From NCBI RefSeq assembly GCF_043290135.1, contig NC_134710.1, positions 459,893,376-459,957,375 of the forward strand: a stretch of DNA of 64,000 nt. Direction: 5' to 3'. The translations under genes were made by a program, and so were the position numbers. The notes under the pieces are model-generated. The model saw nothing but the letters and a program-made list of their open reading frames with translations. It was not told where the DNA came from and made no database searches. Positions within the stretch are counted from its first letter, which is position 1. Each line of letters begins with the position of its first letter. This DNA comes from Rhipicephalus microplus (taxonomy: Eukaryota; Arthropoda; Arachnida; Ixodida; Ixodidae). Below, piece after piece: positions 1 to 12,859 of this stretch.

Positions 1-2088
1 GTGTCTATCCGATCACTTTTGTAAACTTGCCGGCGTCCCAAGTTATCGTTGTACGGAATGAGACTGATGTGCATGGATGTTTGCATTGGTCGGTTTTCAC
101 AGGTTTTTACAAATAAAGAAAATTCGATACCACTGTAGAGAAACTTTCGTTTCGTTATATGTCTCTTTTTCTATTTTGTGATTTTTAATCGGGAGAAGCG
201 GTCGACTTGAGTGCGTTGTGCTTGCCTCCACTCCTTCTCGCCACTCGTTCAGCGATATTACAAATTGGATCGCGCTCAGTTATCTCGCTCGGTGGGCGTG
301 TCAACTGCGAGGATGATGAAGACAGCAAGTTGTGGCGGGCAGGAAACGAAATTAAGCCACAGTGAGCTACGCCGAGCAAGTCAACCATTCATTCGACAAT
401 CATGGGTAAATAGGGTAACGCATATTTTTCGCGGCTCTGCGGTGTGTTAACCCGGGGATTTCCAGTTTCGGGACTCATTATATGAACAGGTAATGATTTT
501 ACTGGAGTACTTCAGTAAACCTTACGGAGGAAGGAAAGGTAGGAGAGGTTGCGACGTCACTCATTATGAAGCCGGAAGTCGGTCATATTCACTGGGCAAA
601 GTCTCCTCTTGTTTACTTCCGAATGTAAAGCAGACGGCACGACTCTCTCTCTCTCTGGCTCGAAAGCACGTGAGCGGCACAGCGCGCGTGTCAATCCACA
701 ACTTATGGAACGGGGCTCAACACTCTGGGCCAGCGCGACACCTTCGGCGAAATCATTTCGTCCGAGTAATAAAAGCGAGTAACAGCTTACCAACAACAAA
801 GCAAGTACAAGAGAACGCACGATAGATGCACTGACAACGGCGAGTGTTTTCACGTCATTAAGTCAGCAACTGTACAGACAACGTGATCGGTCGTGCACCT
901 TCTACGGTTGCATTCCGCCACGCGGCCGACGCAGCGTCCGGCCACTGTGTCCGTATTCCGCGTGAAACTTACCGCCGTCGGCATTCTGCAACCGTGGTGA
1001 CTTTAAGCAAGGTGCAAGTGACAATTGAACGCGGTTGCTCTTACGTTGAGATTACATGCAATGCTGGGGGAGCGTATACGTAGCGGAACAGAAAAGGTGT
1101 ATTATTACGCACATGCAAGTTGTTACTGTACACACACACAACACGAAACTGCGCATGTGCACATGGTCGTAGTTTCGTCTTGCTGGGTTCAACAGCGTCG
1201 TCTGTTGTCATAAGCAGGAGCACTGCCCAACCGTCACTGACCTGCAAGGCGTTCGTCGTCGTTCCGCTTCGTCATGGTGCCCAACGCAATTTCGCTGAAC
1301 ACTAATTGCTTCATCCACGTCATCCACCACACGACACATGAATATGCGCACGTTCTACGCACTGTTGAAACCTCGTGATGAACAAAGGGATTTTAAACTT
1401 TGCTAAGAGTACACTGCTAGGAGAACACTGCGTAATCAATAACGCGGCGCAGAGCACGGATATTGTCCACCACGGCTCAGCACATACCTGCAGAGGCACA
1501 CATGCCACCGCCAGCCGCGGCCGCTCGCTGCTAGACCAGCTCCACTGCGAAGCACGTAGCCATAGCAATACCGCCATTGTGCCCAGTGAATATGGCCGCC
1601 ATGATGTCATTTCCTCCACACTTTTCACGTAGCGCACCGGCTGGGCATGCTCTCTGCTATCTTTCCTTTCTCCGTGGTAAACCCAGTTCTCTGCAAGCCT
1701 GACTGGAGTGACAAAAGTGTGACTGGACTGATTGGGCAAGACGGCAGATGAGCTCCTATTGTCAAAATGCGTTTAGTTAAAGGCTTGTAGTCGTGTCGTC
1801 TCGGCTACCTAGTTTTTGCTTCTTTTACTTTTGGCTTGTAGTTCAGATGATGTCAAGTAATTATAGACTCATTCCTGTACATGAAATTCATGTAGCCGTG
1901 CACGGTTGGAAACTTCGTGAGTTTTTACTTTTAACACTGATCACTCAAATACACGCGTCAAACTTAACCATTCCACAAATCATTACAGGGAATGTCACTG
2001 GAGCCAATGCTTTGAAACAGAACTTTTCTATATGAAGGCAACGCTGTTGCAATGACGCGGGCAAGTAAAGTAAATAAAGCAAGTAAAG
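1..2088. other. non-coding stretch, no gene recognised
   Basis: I see no domain, splice pattern or repeat family that I can name here. Short open frames exist on both strands (for example 493-853), but they overlap each other and show no motif. The end of the segment (2061-2096) is a small aagtaaa-type array that runs into the SINE. Confidence 0.5.
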
Positions 2089-2096
2089 CAAGTAAA

Positions 2097-2345
2097 GGCC
2101 ACCTCGCCGCGGTGGTCTAGTGGCTAAAGTACTCGGCTGCTCACCCGTAGGTCACAGGATCGAATCCCAGCAGCGGCGGTAGCATTTCCGATGGAGGCGG
2201 ACATGTTGTAGGCCCGTGTGCTCAGATTTGGGTGCACGTTAAAGAACCACAGGTGGTGAAAACTTCCGGAGCCCTCTACTACGGCGTCTCTCATAATCAT
2301 ATGGTGATTTTGGGACGTGAAACGCCACATATCAATCAAATCAAT
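2097..2345 (+). repeat. Ruka-like tRNA-derived SINE, full-length copy 1
   Basis: This is a SINE with a tRNA-like head. An A box (TGGTCTAGTGG, 2113-2123) and a B box (GGATCGAATCC, 2157-2167) form an internal Pol III promoter. A body of about 170 bp follows and ends in an atatcaatcaaatcaa tail instead of poly(A). The same body recurs at 10172-10404 and 20970-21096. The 8-bp string CAAGTAAA occurs directly before (2089-2096) and after (2346-2353) and may be the target-site duplication. I know this sequence type from ixodid ticks (Ruka); it is mobilised in trans by a LINE. Confidence 0.85.
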
Positions 2346-2353
2346 CAAGTAAA

Positions 2354-5300
2354 TTTGCCGAAACATTGTTTCCCATGACGTTCTCTCTTGAATAATTTCT
2401 CATAGTTTCAAGCCTCTCCGTGGCTCTGAACTTTAGTTGCGTTGGGTACTCAAGTTCTGTAAGAAAACTATGTGCGCCGTCATAACAAACGTGATTGAGT
2501 CAAATATGATGTGTCCTACTCGTGATTCTTGATCATTTTTGCATTGGTTCGGATATTCTTGGTTCAACGTTTGCTCATTATGTCCTCATGTCTCTTGTAA
2601 ATTAAAGCAGCTGTTATCAATTGAAACTTTCACATTGCATAAATGTCTTCTTTCTTATACAATACATGCAATAAAAAGTTCATTGTGTTTGTGTCGATCG
2701 AGTTTCGTCTCACTGAGAAAGGAACCAGCTTAACTTTCGCCGCTTCAGAACACACGAACAACATGAAAAATAAACAACAAAAATTTTACGAATGGCCGCG
2801 TCACCCAAGCGGCCAGTGGACCTGAAAGAAAGCCTGAGCGCATTCCGCTTGCATGCGAAGTCGGAAAGAAGAGCTTCCGTGGCAATCCTCCACTCCTTGG
2901 TTTTCCTCCTTTCCTCTATTTTATCAACGCACCAGCGACGTCATGGAATAAATGTTATGTTCGTGATTCATTTCCAGTTGGACACCCGGCAGCCGCCCGT
3001 GGTAAAAGCGGCGCTGCTGCTGCGTATTAGCATGCGAGGGCGAATACAAGAGAGGTATAGAGAGTTTGCGCTCCCTGAGTAAGTGTGAGCCGTTCAATAA
3101 TCACCATAGACAGGCACGCATATATGCATGGAGCTGCCGAACAGGATGCGCGTGCCTGTCAATGGAGATAACTGGATGGATACTATCGCGAAGGATTCCC
3201 GAACAATTTTTATTTAATGATAGTACATACATGCACGTGGCCTCGCCTTTGCAACATAGAGTTTCTTAAAGCTAGAGGAGACTCTGTCGCTGCGATCATT
3301 CAGTGGCTATGGAACTTATGGGTAGTACACACGTTTGCCTAGTCTTCGTACTTGCGGGTGGCGAATTGTACTTGCGGCTTCGTTTATTGCTGGGTTTCGA
3401 TTTCGTTTTGAAAGAAAGATTCAACCCTTCTGAACTTCATGGCCCGATTTGAAAAGATAAGACTAAAAGAATAAGGTGGTGAAGTGTGACCGCTGAACAT
3501 TTGCTTATTTGCTGAGAAAACAGCACCAAGCCACACGAACACACATGGAGCGAAATACAGGCCAGAAGTAGGAAGAAGAGAAAAATGTGTGTACTACCCA
3601 TCATTCCCATGCTCGCTGAAGCACCGTGTGTTGCAGCTCCTATAGACACTAGCGCCAGAGTTCCTTCTAGTGTATATTAGGAAACTCTATGCTTTGCATT
3701 ATAAAAATCTTAGCTTTCAGAAATTTGGCTACACAAGCCCCCACCATCGGCGCAGAATGACACAGGTTACCACCTCCGCGTCATTCTCGCCGACCAAGAA
3801 GGCCCAAAGGAAACCATCATTCGTATATTGTGAATCCGGATACCTTCAAACCAGTATGTATATTCTCCGCTTTCCCCCTTCTGCACCACTACGCTGCAAG
3901 TGACAAGAATTATATCTCGGGTCACCACTCGTCGCCATCGCATGCACGGCCACACTTCGAAGCTCATACGCAGCCTCGTAGTCAATAGAGTGACATACAG
4001 TTTGCCCCACCAACGGCTTATCGAAAGCGAATAGCAGCAAGCCGACAGAATACTCCGCGAAGCTTACAAGCCGCACTGAAGCTACCAGAGGGCACTCCCA
4101 CAAGCGAGCTCTTCGCATTGGGTCTGCACAACACCTATGCCAAACTTTGCAAAGCGCCACTCACCACACACCTGCAGCCTCACACCGCCTAATGATTCTC
4201 CAGAGCCCGATTGGTATGCTGGGATGGGCATTTAATACATTCAATCTTTAATCGTTGTGGGCCAGTTGGTTGGGTGTGGACCGCAGTGCTATTCTGTCCG
4301 TGCTACATAAATTCATTGAGGCAACCGGTAGGACACGTTCCTAGTGATACCGTCAGATGAATATAATTCTTTGCTCCCCTTCTTCTTTTTGCTGCCTCTA
4401 AATGCTGGCTTGTTGAATCCTTTTGCCCTTATCACTTTTCATGTACGTTATTGTACATCTCGTTCTTATCTAATATCTCTCTCTTTTAACAAACATTGTC
4501 TTTCACTTTGCGTTATTAGGTACAGTGTGGCAAATCCCCCTTGTGGGTATGATCGAAGGTCTTTTAGGCGACAAAACAGGACAAGTTGCAGCGGCTCATG
4601 CAAACACCAAGTGCTCTTACACCTCGGCTGCCCTGTGCACTTTGCGTTCCTTGCACCTTCATATTTTGTGCTGCAATGATCATGCAAGCATTCCAACTAG
4701 CCCCAATTTTCATTCTACTCGGCATGTAGGGTAACTTCATGGCGCACTTCGCCGCGAGCCCATTTCCGATCACTTCGTGCCACTTATAAGGTGACCCCCA
4801 TCTCCCGCAATACATAAGAGCCGGAAAGAAGCCAGAGCGGATGCTCTCAAATGAAATCACGGGCACAAGAACTCTACGCACGTTGTTGACGCCACCAACT
4901 ACAACCTCGCGAACACCAAGGGTAGCGACCATCCTGAACTACCCACTCAGAGAACGTACCAGCGCTTCCGTACAGTGCCACAACACTACTGAGGTTGACA
5001 AAACGATCATCGCGCTTGATCCAACCCTCAGCTACAAAGATCTATGGTCTCTGACAGTTCTGACAGGTTCTCAAGCGGCTTGCCGCCACTCATAAGAGTG
5101 CATCAGCCAACGCATACTCTATTTCATGAGCGCCACAGACACGGGTGAGCAACCCAATAAACGTGCACCCAAACTCGGCATTGGATCATGTGAACCCCTA
5201 ACCATTACTCACAAGGGTGGCTGCTTTACCTCCCGCCAAACACGGCAGCGCATATAGGGTAGCTCGAGGGTATGCGAGAAGAGCACCTTCCAACTCCGGT

Positions 5301-7031
5301 CCGGAAGAAACCGTTCCCGTTCCTTACGACTAATCGGCCATTCTAAACCATTATAAAGGACTTGAAGAAACTTATTTTATACCACACAAAACACTAAATG
5401 GAATATGTCACCTGGAGGCTAATTTAAGCCAGCACGTTTTCAAACTTGCAGACCCTCAGTACTTCAAGGAGTGAAAGCCTGACGTAACATCATCAGGCCT
5501 TGACGCCTTTCGTGTTTTAGTAGGCATCCTTTTTGCTTGTCAGATCACGTGTTACGAATGCAGTCGCTTATCGAGGATTCACTGCCTTGAACATCCCGTA
5601 GTGCTCTTTCGAGGCATTGCTATCGCTTTTAGTGTTATGTATAACACGCATACAGTAATCAGAAAGTGAAAATAAATATGGTGGCACACGCGAGCGCAAC
5701 TGGTACTACTATAGTACCTAAAGCCGTTAAATTGTCAACAAAATATATTTGAGCGCAATTTGGAATGTAAGGACATTGCGAGAGCATACAAGAGGTGGCA
5801 AAACATCTCGTCATTTTTCGTTGTTTTGGGTCTGCAATTTAGCAACGTCTTCTATGTAGAGATATGTTGACACTAGTGAGGAAGTACCCCCATGGGGCCC
5901 ATGAACTGATATCTGTAACCGTATGGGCACCGCACTTACCGCCATAATGGAACGGCGCGTACGCTCTCAGCTGGTGAGTAACTCGGTAGACTTGAGACAG
6001 CAGTTTTCATCTGCCAACATGTCCGAGCGCCTCTTCATTGCTTGTGTGAGCCTTGTTTTTATACGTGAAGCCGTGCGTTAGTTTAGTGTAGTCTATGCAG
6101 CTGACCCGAATGATAACACTGAGATTTTCCAGCTGTTTGGGTATGATTTTCAGCTGGCTTGCACTACAGATAATATATAGCTAATAGATCCCTGTTCAAT
6201 GGCACAATGTCCACCCGACGAATTCAGAAGCGAAGCGTGCAAGAAGGAAAAATTGTGGTGCCTTTACTCGCAGTGATGAGGAACTTTCAATGTCTTCCGC
6301 CTTCACTCGACACTGTTGTACTTCAGCGCAAAGAGATATAAACTATGACAATGATATAATGTTTATCAGTACACTGGCCACTTGTTGTCCAAAGAACACC
6401 AGTACAGAGAGCCATAAAACAGAAAAATGTCAAATTCTGTGGTGATTGCAGTGAGACTCCACCACAAAATTTCAGTCGAAGTTATTAGCACCATGTGAGT
6501 GAGGTGTAATGCTAAGCTTTCATTGCAGTAAAAGGGACTCTGTCAAAAAATTGGAATGACACGCCTAGTATAGGCAGTAGATCGAAACGTGCCTCGCACT
6601 CATCACGCACAAATGACGCACGAAGCGTACTCAAAGGTACATATGAACACAAATAGGCGTCTCAGTTGTTATTCTTCGCTGTCTGAAAAGATGCCCTTTT
6701 CGCAAATGGAGACTGTACAACCATTGCAGTGACATTTGTTCGCCCGGTAATCGCAACAGAATCGTTCTGGTGAAAGTCCAAAGCCAGCCAAACCATACGA
6801 TCCTCCCCACGACAATATAAGGGCTCGTGACTGAGCGTCCACCTCCTTCCTCACCGTGATCAAAGTACGCGTGGGAGATTAGAGTGCGCGCCGCCACGTC
6901 GTGACGATTTGGCGACGCCAACTCATGGCACCTTTTTGCTGGTAATGCTGAAAACACGATAGTTCCCCCTTCACCAGCACTAAGTAGTAGATGTAAATAG
7001 CTTGGCGTTTGATAGTTGAAGAAGGTTCTCC
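2354..7031. other. long non-coding stretch
   Basis: No coding domain, RNA gene or recognisable transposon was found. The open frames in it (such as 2792-3082, 3846-4160 and 4564-4932) carry no motif and have overlapping frames on the opposite strand. Region 5,100-6,630 has almost no open frame. It could be intron or ancient, unrecognisable repeat. Confidence 0.45.
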
Positions 7032-7245
7032 TTCGTAGCTCAGTGGCTAACGCCTCGCACTTTCCCGTCGGGGGTCCCACGTTCGATTCCACGTGCTGGA
7101 GTCATTTTTCAATTTTTTGTCTTGCGTTCTAATAAATTTAGATAAGTATACATATACGGTGAGTGATGGCGACGCTGATGTCGACGCCGACGCAGGCGGC
7201 AAATACAGCCGAGAGTGTCTATATGATTGCTATTGCAATAAAGGT
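7032..7245 (+). repeat. tRNA-headed SINE (different from Ruka)
   Basis: The head contains a perfect A box (TAGCTCAGTGG) and a B-box-like ACGTTCGATTCC about 45 bp later, with weak pairing between CTCC and GGAG at the ends. The body follows with gacgctgatgtcgacgccgacg repeats and ends at a tattgcaataaag string near 7243. Cloverleaf pairing is poor, so this is a tRNA-derived repeat, not a functional tRNA. I see no clear target-site duplication. No second copy occurs in the window, so SINE status rests on the Pol III boxes and my memory of similar tick repeats. Confidence 0.55.
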
Positions 7246-7497
7246 CTTGTTGGTACGCGTCAACAGAAGACGCAGAGGAGTAGGCACGGCGCTCCACGCA
7301 AAACACACCCTGGCATACTCAGCCACATATTGTGGCGCCATTTAGTGAATCCACCTGCAAACCATCCTCTCTGCGCCTCGTAAATTGCTTAAACAGCCAT
7401 CGGGGGACATTTCCTCAATGCATTCAAAACAAGGATGAAACAATGTCCGCGCGTTCGTAATACATGCAGTACGTGTTTATGATTGAGACGGAATGTA

Positions 7498-7596
7498 TTT
7501 TAGATGGGAGAAGGGGTAGTATTCTAGGCGAGTATTGCGATCGTCGTCCACGATCACAATACTCACCTAGGATACCACCTCTTCTCCCATCTAAAA
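7498..7596. repeat. near-perfect palindrome, 47-bp arms
   Basis: Positions 7498-7544 and 7550-7596 are inverted copies separated by a 5-base loop. They match at 42 of 47 positions and all five differences are transitions. It would form a long cruciform or RNA hairpin. No transposase end or duplication is evident. It may be a foldback element or a hairpin-forming non-coding RNA. Confidence 0.8.
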
Positions 7597-7705
7597 TTTT
7601 GAAATTTGTTCGCGTATATATACACGCACACATACAAACACGCACGAACTTACATTAGGTATAGTTGAACCCATCTTCCCCCTCCCCCAAATTTCTTTCT
7701 AGTAC
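7597..7705 (+). repeat. dispersed repeat of unknown family, copy A
   Basis: The segment aligns by eye with 9518-9640. Shared landmarks in order are ttgaaat, gcgtata, acatacaaacrcgcacgaac, gttgaac and a C-rich run before aaa. It lies directly against the 7498-7596 palindrome. No open frame or terminal repeat identifies the family. Confidence 0.5.
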
Positions 7706-9517
7706 TCTGATCGGGCTCTAAGCCAATTTTTTTCTCTCTTTAAATAATTTTATTGGCAACAATGTCAATGTAGAAACGTGTCGGCATTGTTCTGGTCGCC
7801 GCTTTTTCGAACTGGATTTTCTTGTAGAGCGGCTCAGGTTAGCTCAACGCTCACCGGGAAATATAAGATGCCTTCAATTCCACCGATCCACCCGGGACAA
7901 GAAATTACTTCGTTGTCACCATGAATTTTGTTGTTGCTTGATTTCCTTATAGCGGGTTTAGACTCTGCAGCCCTTTTACAGCACTTTTAAAAAATGCATA
8001 ATAATGATAAATCATTGAAACATAACAGCGTGTGGCCCTGTTATCTGTGCAGACATTCACACTAGGCATGGTGGGGCAAGGTAAGGATGCTCGTAAATTG
8101 ACAATATACATGTTTCATAACACTATTATAACACTATGTGTTAAAATTGATAAAACCCTTCCACATAAAACTATAGAGGATGTATTACTTGTGTACGGAG
8201 TGTAACATTGTGCACAAGACGCTTGTCTTCTTAGCGTGGTTGCTTGCGATAAACGCGTCGGCGATCTAAACTGGTGATTCAGCTTTCTTTCTAAGATAGG
8301 AACCTTTAGTTTACGGCTGCAGTTAAAGCTGACCGTTTGAGAAGACGCAATGAGTGCGATCGTGAGCGTGCATTCGGAAAGCCGTACTCCAGCAGCTGTG
8401 TTTACACGCAAAGTTCGCACGCCGATTTCGATTCCGTGGTGAGGCCGGTAGACCAATAAACAAAAGCGCTGAAGCCAGGTGGTGAACGGAACCAATCGAC
8501 GAGTTCGGAACAGCATTAAAGCATTTGCTCTTTCTGCATTTGTTTCAGTTGGACGGGAAATGTCTAAGCGGCAAACTTGAAGAGGGAGAAATGCGTGTTC
8601 TGACCAGAGTAAGACGACGCCGGTGGCAGCGGTCATCAAAGCCGTTGCTAACGCATTGCGGACTTTCCTATTGGTGCGGAATAAGAAACATTTTTTTTGT
8701 TATTTCGGGGATGTCATTCGTCCCCTTGGTAGAGAAACAATTTGAAGTATTATTTCATCGCTCTGAAAACTTGTTATAGGTAGGTTTTGAATTTTGGGAT
8801 TGTTCAAATACTTTGAATTGGTAACGCACTTTACGAGATTTGAACTCCCCTGCTTGGCTGTGTACACACCTGGTCAGGTCATGTGAGTGAAATGGGAACG
8901 CAGCGCGTGCGCCATCACGTACCCGTGGGGATGGCCCTTTGGCAACGGCGGCAGAGGGCATATGCAGAGGGCATCGCAGCCAACGCACATTTGTGACGTA
9001 TGTTGATAATGATTCTCTACATTAAAAGCAAGTTGATGTAGCTGCCACAAGCTGCACCATATCACACTCGTTTACGAAGAATGCACGTTAAAGTTAACTG
9101 CACAGTAGATATTTTGTAGATGATGTGCGTGCTCACAAACCTTTCCCATACGTTACCGTGCCTTCATTGCGCTTACCAATATGTCTATTTACCGTTTCTA
9201 AACGGCAGACCAACGGTCTAGCAACTCTATATAGTGACGGCCTACGGAATTTGACGTTTTATCAACATACCGTTAAAAGGACGTTTTTGCTTGTTTGAGG
9301 AAACTTTCTTGAAACAATGTTAAAAGAAAGATAGCTTTCTTATTTTTAAAGAAACTTGCTCTAAAAAAAGTTAAAATAACGTTTGCCTGCTTTTGGTCGA
9401 AATGACTCTATGTAAAGAAAGTTAAAAGTATATTTGCCAACTGCTGTTTAAAGAACTTTTTTTGACAAGGACATAGCCAAGGGGGCTGTGGGGTGGGGGG
9501 AGGGGTATGAATCCGCG
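7706..9517. other. non-coding stretch
   Basis: I see no gene. The long minus-strand open frame at 8115-8639 lacks any motif. An aagttaaa-rich, low-complexity segment occupies 9290-9430. Confidence 0.45.
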
Positions 9518-9640
9518 TTGAAATCATTAAATTTTTCTTGCGTATACATCCACGTAGACATACAAACGCACGCACGAACACACTAAAAGTAAGGTTGAAC
9601 TCCCCCCCCCCCTTCCCTGGAAACATTTTCGGAAACTCTG
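9518..9640 (+). repeat. dispersed repeat of unknown family, copy B
   Basis: Second copy of the 7597-7705 repeat, in the same orientation, with a 10-C run (about 9602-9611) in place of the mixed C/T run of copy A. Upstream (9470-9510) is a G-rich tract resembling the end of a transposon, but no matching inverted end was found. Confidence 0.5.
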
Positions 9641-9984
9641 AGGAATGCTACAGTAATATTTCTCTTGCAAATATTAATATCTATCTCTACTTCGTTGTGA
9701 CCAAATGTATATTTTACCTTAGGTTTGTGTTGAATTACAACCAGTTTGAACAGTGCTATTTTGTAGAGCTTGAAAATATTCCGGAGAAACAGTTCCTCAC
9801 GATGAGAAATGGTACAGTGCTGGTGAAAAACTACACCATGTATTTCTACGGCAGTGTGTCCTTAGAACGTTTGACACCCCCTAGTTCACTGTACGTTCAA
9901 ATATTCACCTAAAGGTTACTTCTGATTATACAGCATTTTCACCACCATCGATAAAAATTCGTTCTGTGAAGTGACATCAGCCAT

Positions 9985-10086
9985 GGGCGTCGCCAGGGCA
10001 TTCAACTGCCTCACACCCCCACCCCAACCCACGGCTATGATGAAACACAGCTTTGCCCCTGCCAAGACGAAATCCTGCTGACGCCC
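9985..10086. mobile_element. possible small inverted-repeat element
   Basis: The segment begins GGGCGTCGCCAGG and ends CCTGCTGACGCCC, giving terminal inverted repeats of about 13 bp with a few mismatches around a roughly 100-bp interior. No target-site duplication is clear. Tentative MITE. Confidence 0.3.
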
Positions 10087-10171
10087 TTGCCATTAGCTAA
10101 AATTTAGGAATTCAGATCCAATACATGCATGCATTACTGAAAAGTGAGTCAGGCATATAAACGAGAACTCT

Positions 10172-10404
10172 GATTTGTGGGGTTTAACGTCCCAAAACCA
10201 CGATATGATTATGAGAGACGCCGTAGTGGAGGGCTCCGGAAATTTTGACCACCTGGGGTTCTTTAACGTGCACCCAAATCTGAGCACACGGGCCTACAAC
10301 ATTTCCGCCTCCATCGGAAATGCAGCCGCCGCAGCCGGGATTCGAACCCGCGCCCTGCGGGTCAGCAGCCGAGTACCTTAGCCACTAGACCACCGCGGCG
10401 GGGC
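10172..10404 (-). repeat. Ruka-like SINE copy 2 with perfect 16-bp TSD
   Basis: Full-length inverted copy of the SINE at 2097-2345. The tRNA-like head lies at the right (B box as GGATTCGAACCC on the plus strand near 10340, A box near 10380-10390). The 16-bp string TATAAACGAGAACTCT flanks it perfectly at 10156-10171 and 10405-10420. This is a textbook retrotransposition signature and suggests a fairly recent insertion. Confidence 0.93.
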
Positions 10405-10420
10405 TATAAACGAGAACTCT

Positions 10421-12859
10421 ATTTACAGACAATTTTTTTCTTACCAAACTCCTGCCTGTACTAGTACAAACACTATAGTGGTCGCCAAAGAACGCACAAG
10501 CTTAGAAACACATCGGAGGGGAAGCGAACAAAAAAAAAACTGAGAAGCCTTTGATATCCAAATTTATTTATAAAAAATATATAATCACAAGACCCTCTAA
10601 TATTGCAACGTCTCCTCGTTCAACATCCTGCTTAATCATCAAAACAATGAACAGATGTTAAAGAAGTGCAGTTATATTACGAATATACAAACAAGCAAAC
10701 GTTTACCATAATGCGCACATTTAAACAAAAAAAAACATAGTGCACTTGCCCTTTGGTTTTTTTTAAGTCAAAATGTTGTTGGCATCAACAGCTCACTCAG
10801 GTCACATTTACCTAACAGTTTTTTTCAATATTTCTAAGTAGAAACCATTATTTTTAATATTGAAAAGCATTATGTTGACCACAAATGCGCAACGGTTGAT
10901 GTCTGCGAAAGTAGAATCGCTGGAATCCCCCTTTTTTTTTGTTTGCTGGTCGTTGCTCTTAACCACGAGGACAGTGTTTGAAGCCGATTTTTCTGTTCTT
11001 AGAAGTGCGCTGGGGCTGTGTGCTCGTGTTTTGTGTTCCGCCGGTGCTGCTTTTTACGAAGAGGCGCAATACGCAAGAAAGGAACGGCTGCTCCGTATCG
11101 TGAAGCGGCCGCCAAACGAAAAAGGGACACCCCTCTGCAAAATCAGTCGCGACGCACGAGCGATGACCGCTATATGATAAAATTGCATCACCGCATGATC
11201 TGACGTGCTGAGTGCGTGTCCTTTCATTTTGGCATCCATATCTTTTTTACTGGTTTGGAGTGTAGCGTTCCGCGCTAGGCGTCGCTTTCTTTCTTCAATC
11301 CATGATGCGCTCAATAGGTAACCGGTATAATGGGAAATCGCAGGGAACTGTGGGATACGATGGCTTCCGGTTCGACGCACCACGTGTGTCAGCAGCGGCA
11401 CGCGCGCATTTCTGTACTGCTCCGTTGAAAAAAAAAGCACCTGGTTGTACAATATCGGTGGTTTAGAAGTTTTTTTCCCAACCGTGACAGGGATAATGGC
11501 AAGCTACAAAGCCATGACCGGTCCGGAAACTTTTCTCGCAATAAAATGATCTGCAATGCTTCTATGCTGTTCGGGGGTGCTGTCAGTTTGCCTAACATAT
11601 CAGTCGATAAATAAAACAGTTTTCTTTGTATGATATGATAGTGCAGATGCAAAGTCGCCATTTTAAAGATTTCAGGGGATGAAAATAACTGTAGCAGTGT
11701 GCTAAGAGTTAATTTCGGGATTGCTGCTTCGGCCGACATCGTCAGTCGATCGGCATGACACGCAACACTTATTGAGCGCGTTGAGATTTTTATTTCTAGC
11801 CTTCGGCACGCTATAACATGCACTTCTTCGGCGAAGCCAGATGCTTATTTCAACGCTGATCTTGGTCAAGCTGCACGGCACGGCGGCACTGAAACAATAC
11901 AGTCAGACATAGACGGCGCCGAATAATCGAAACCCTGCGCTTGTTTAACGCACTTCTTCCTATGGGTGCCGTCCTGGCGCATAATTTGACCCAAGATAAA
12001 CGCAAACGAACTCGTCCAGTGCTTCGTATAAACTTACTCTTGAGTGAAGCTTTCGCGTTTTTTGTCATGTATAGGGGTGCAAGGGCCGGCGCTAATCTCC
12101 TATGGCAGGTAGATTTCGCCCACTTGTTCCCTTATTATCTTTGCTAGGCGCGCCTGCACAAAAATTAGTTTCTCAATATATTATTCACAGCAAATTCATG
12201 CGTAGGCTTTTTTTAGTGTAGAATACGCACCTACCTGTGATAAAATGGTTTTCGCACACTCTAGCTTCAAAGTTCCGTACTCAAAGGCTACTTGTCGCTG
12301 TGGCTCTCGTCACAGTCACGGCCCACCTCGTTTTTGTATTCATTACATGAGAATTGATACCTGCGTTTGTCTTGCACGCTCGAGTTAGAGCAGCCAACGG
12401 GTAAACAAATGACCATGGTTTATGAGGACGAAGATAAACCAGCGACCAAACGCGCAAATCCCGGATAATATGAGGCTTCCGGCGAAGCGGTTTGCTGTCT
12501 TCACTTCTGGAACCGGAAGCCGGTAGCAGACGGTGTATCCCACAATCCCTCGCTCTTTTACTGGTCACCTATTCGACGGGGTCGTGGTGGTGGTGAAATG
12601 TACGCGCATAGCTTAAGAGACAACGCTGAGCAAGGTTTAACGCACTAGAGCTGAAGGCTAATTTCGCAGAAATGTCGGTGTCACTATTACGAAATCGTCG
12701 TCCGTGTACAGATCGGAAAAAATGGCGTTGTGTGCGAGAGGCAACATAAGTAGAGTGACCTGAGGGGGAGTGTCAAAGTGCCGCGCGAATACATGGGAGA
12801 AGGGAGAAGTGAGGGCCTTTCACGATGAGGTCCCGCGCCGCGGTACTGTACGCGTGGCA
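10421..12859. other. non-coding stretch with one inverted pair
   Basis: I see no confirmed gene. Positions 11313-11374 and 12510-12573 are inverted, moderately similar copies (both with aataggt.acc, gtgggatac and ggcttccggttc). They could be the ends of a 1.26-kb non-autonomous transposon or two promoter-like modules. The frame around 11080-11180 contains an EAAAKRKR stretch, but nothing else supports coding. Confidence 0.4.

Noticed and set aside
4466..4932. Overlapping frames that might be a small gene
   Set aside because: Frames on both strands overlap, and no splice signal or motif supports either.
6631..7092. 153-codon minus-strand frame
   Set aside because: It runs into the tRNA-headed SINE at 7032 and has no domain.
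7032..7102. A functional tRNA gene
   Set aside because: A and B boxes are good, but the cloverleaf does not close and a repeat-like body follows.
8115..8639. 174-codon minus-strand frame
   Set aside because: No motif or repeat match was found, and an 84-codon frame overlaps it on the other strand, as expected of chance.
10860..11203. Possible basic repeat protein (EAAAKRKR)
   Set aside because: One short resemblance to the basic ORF at 25 kb is not enough, and neighbouring residues do not fit.
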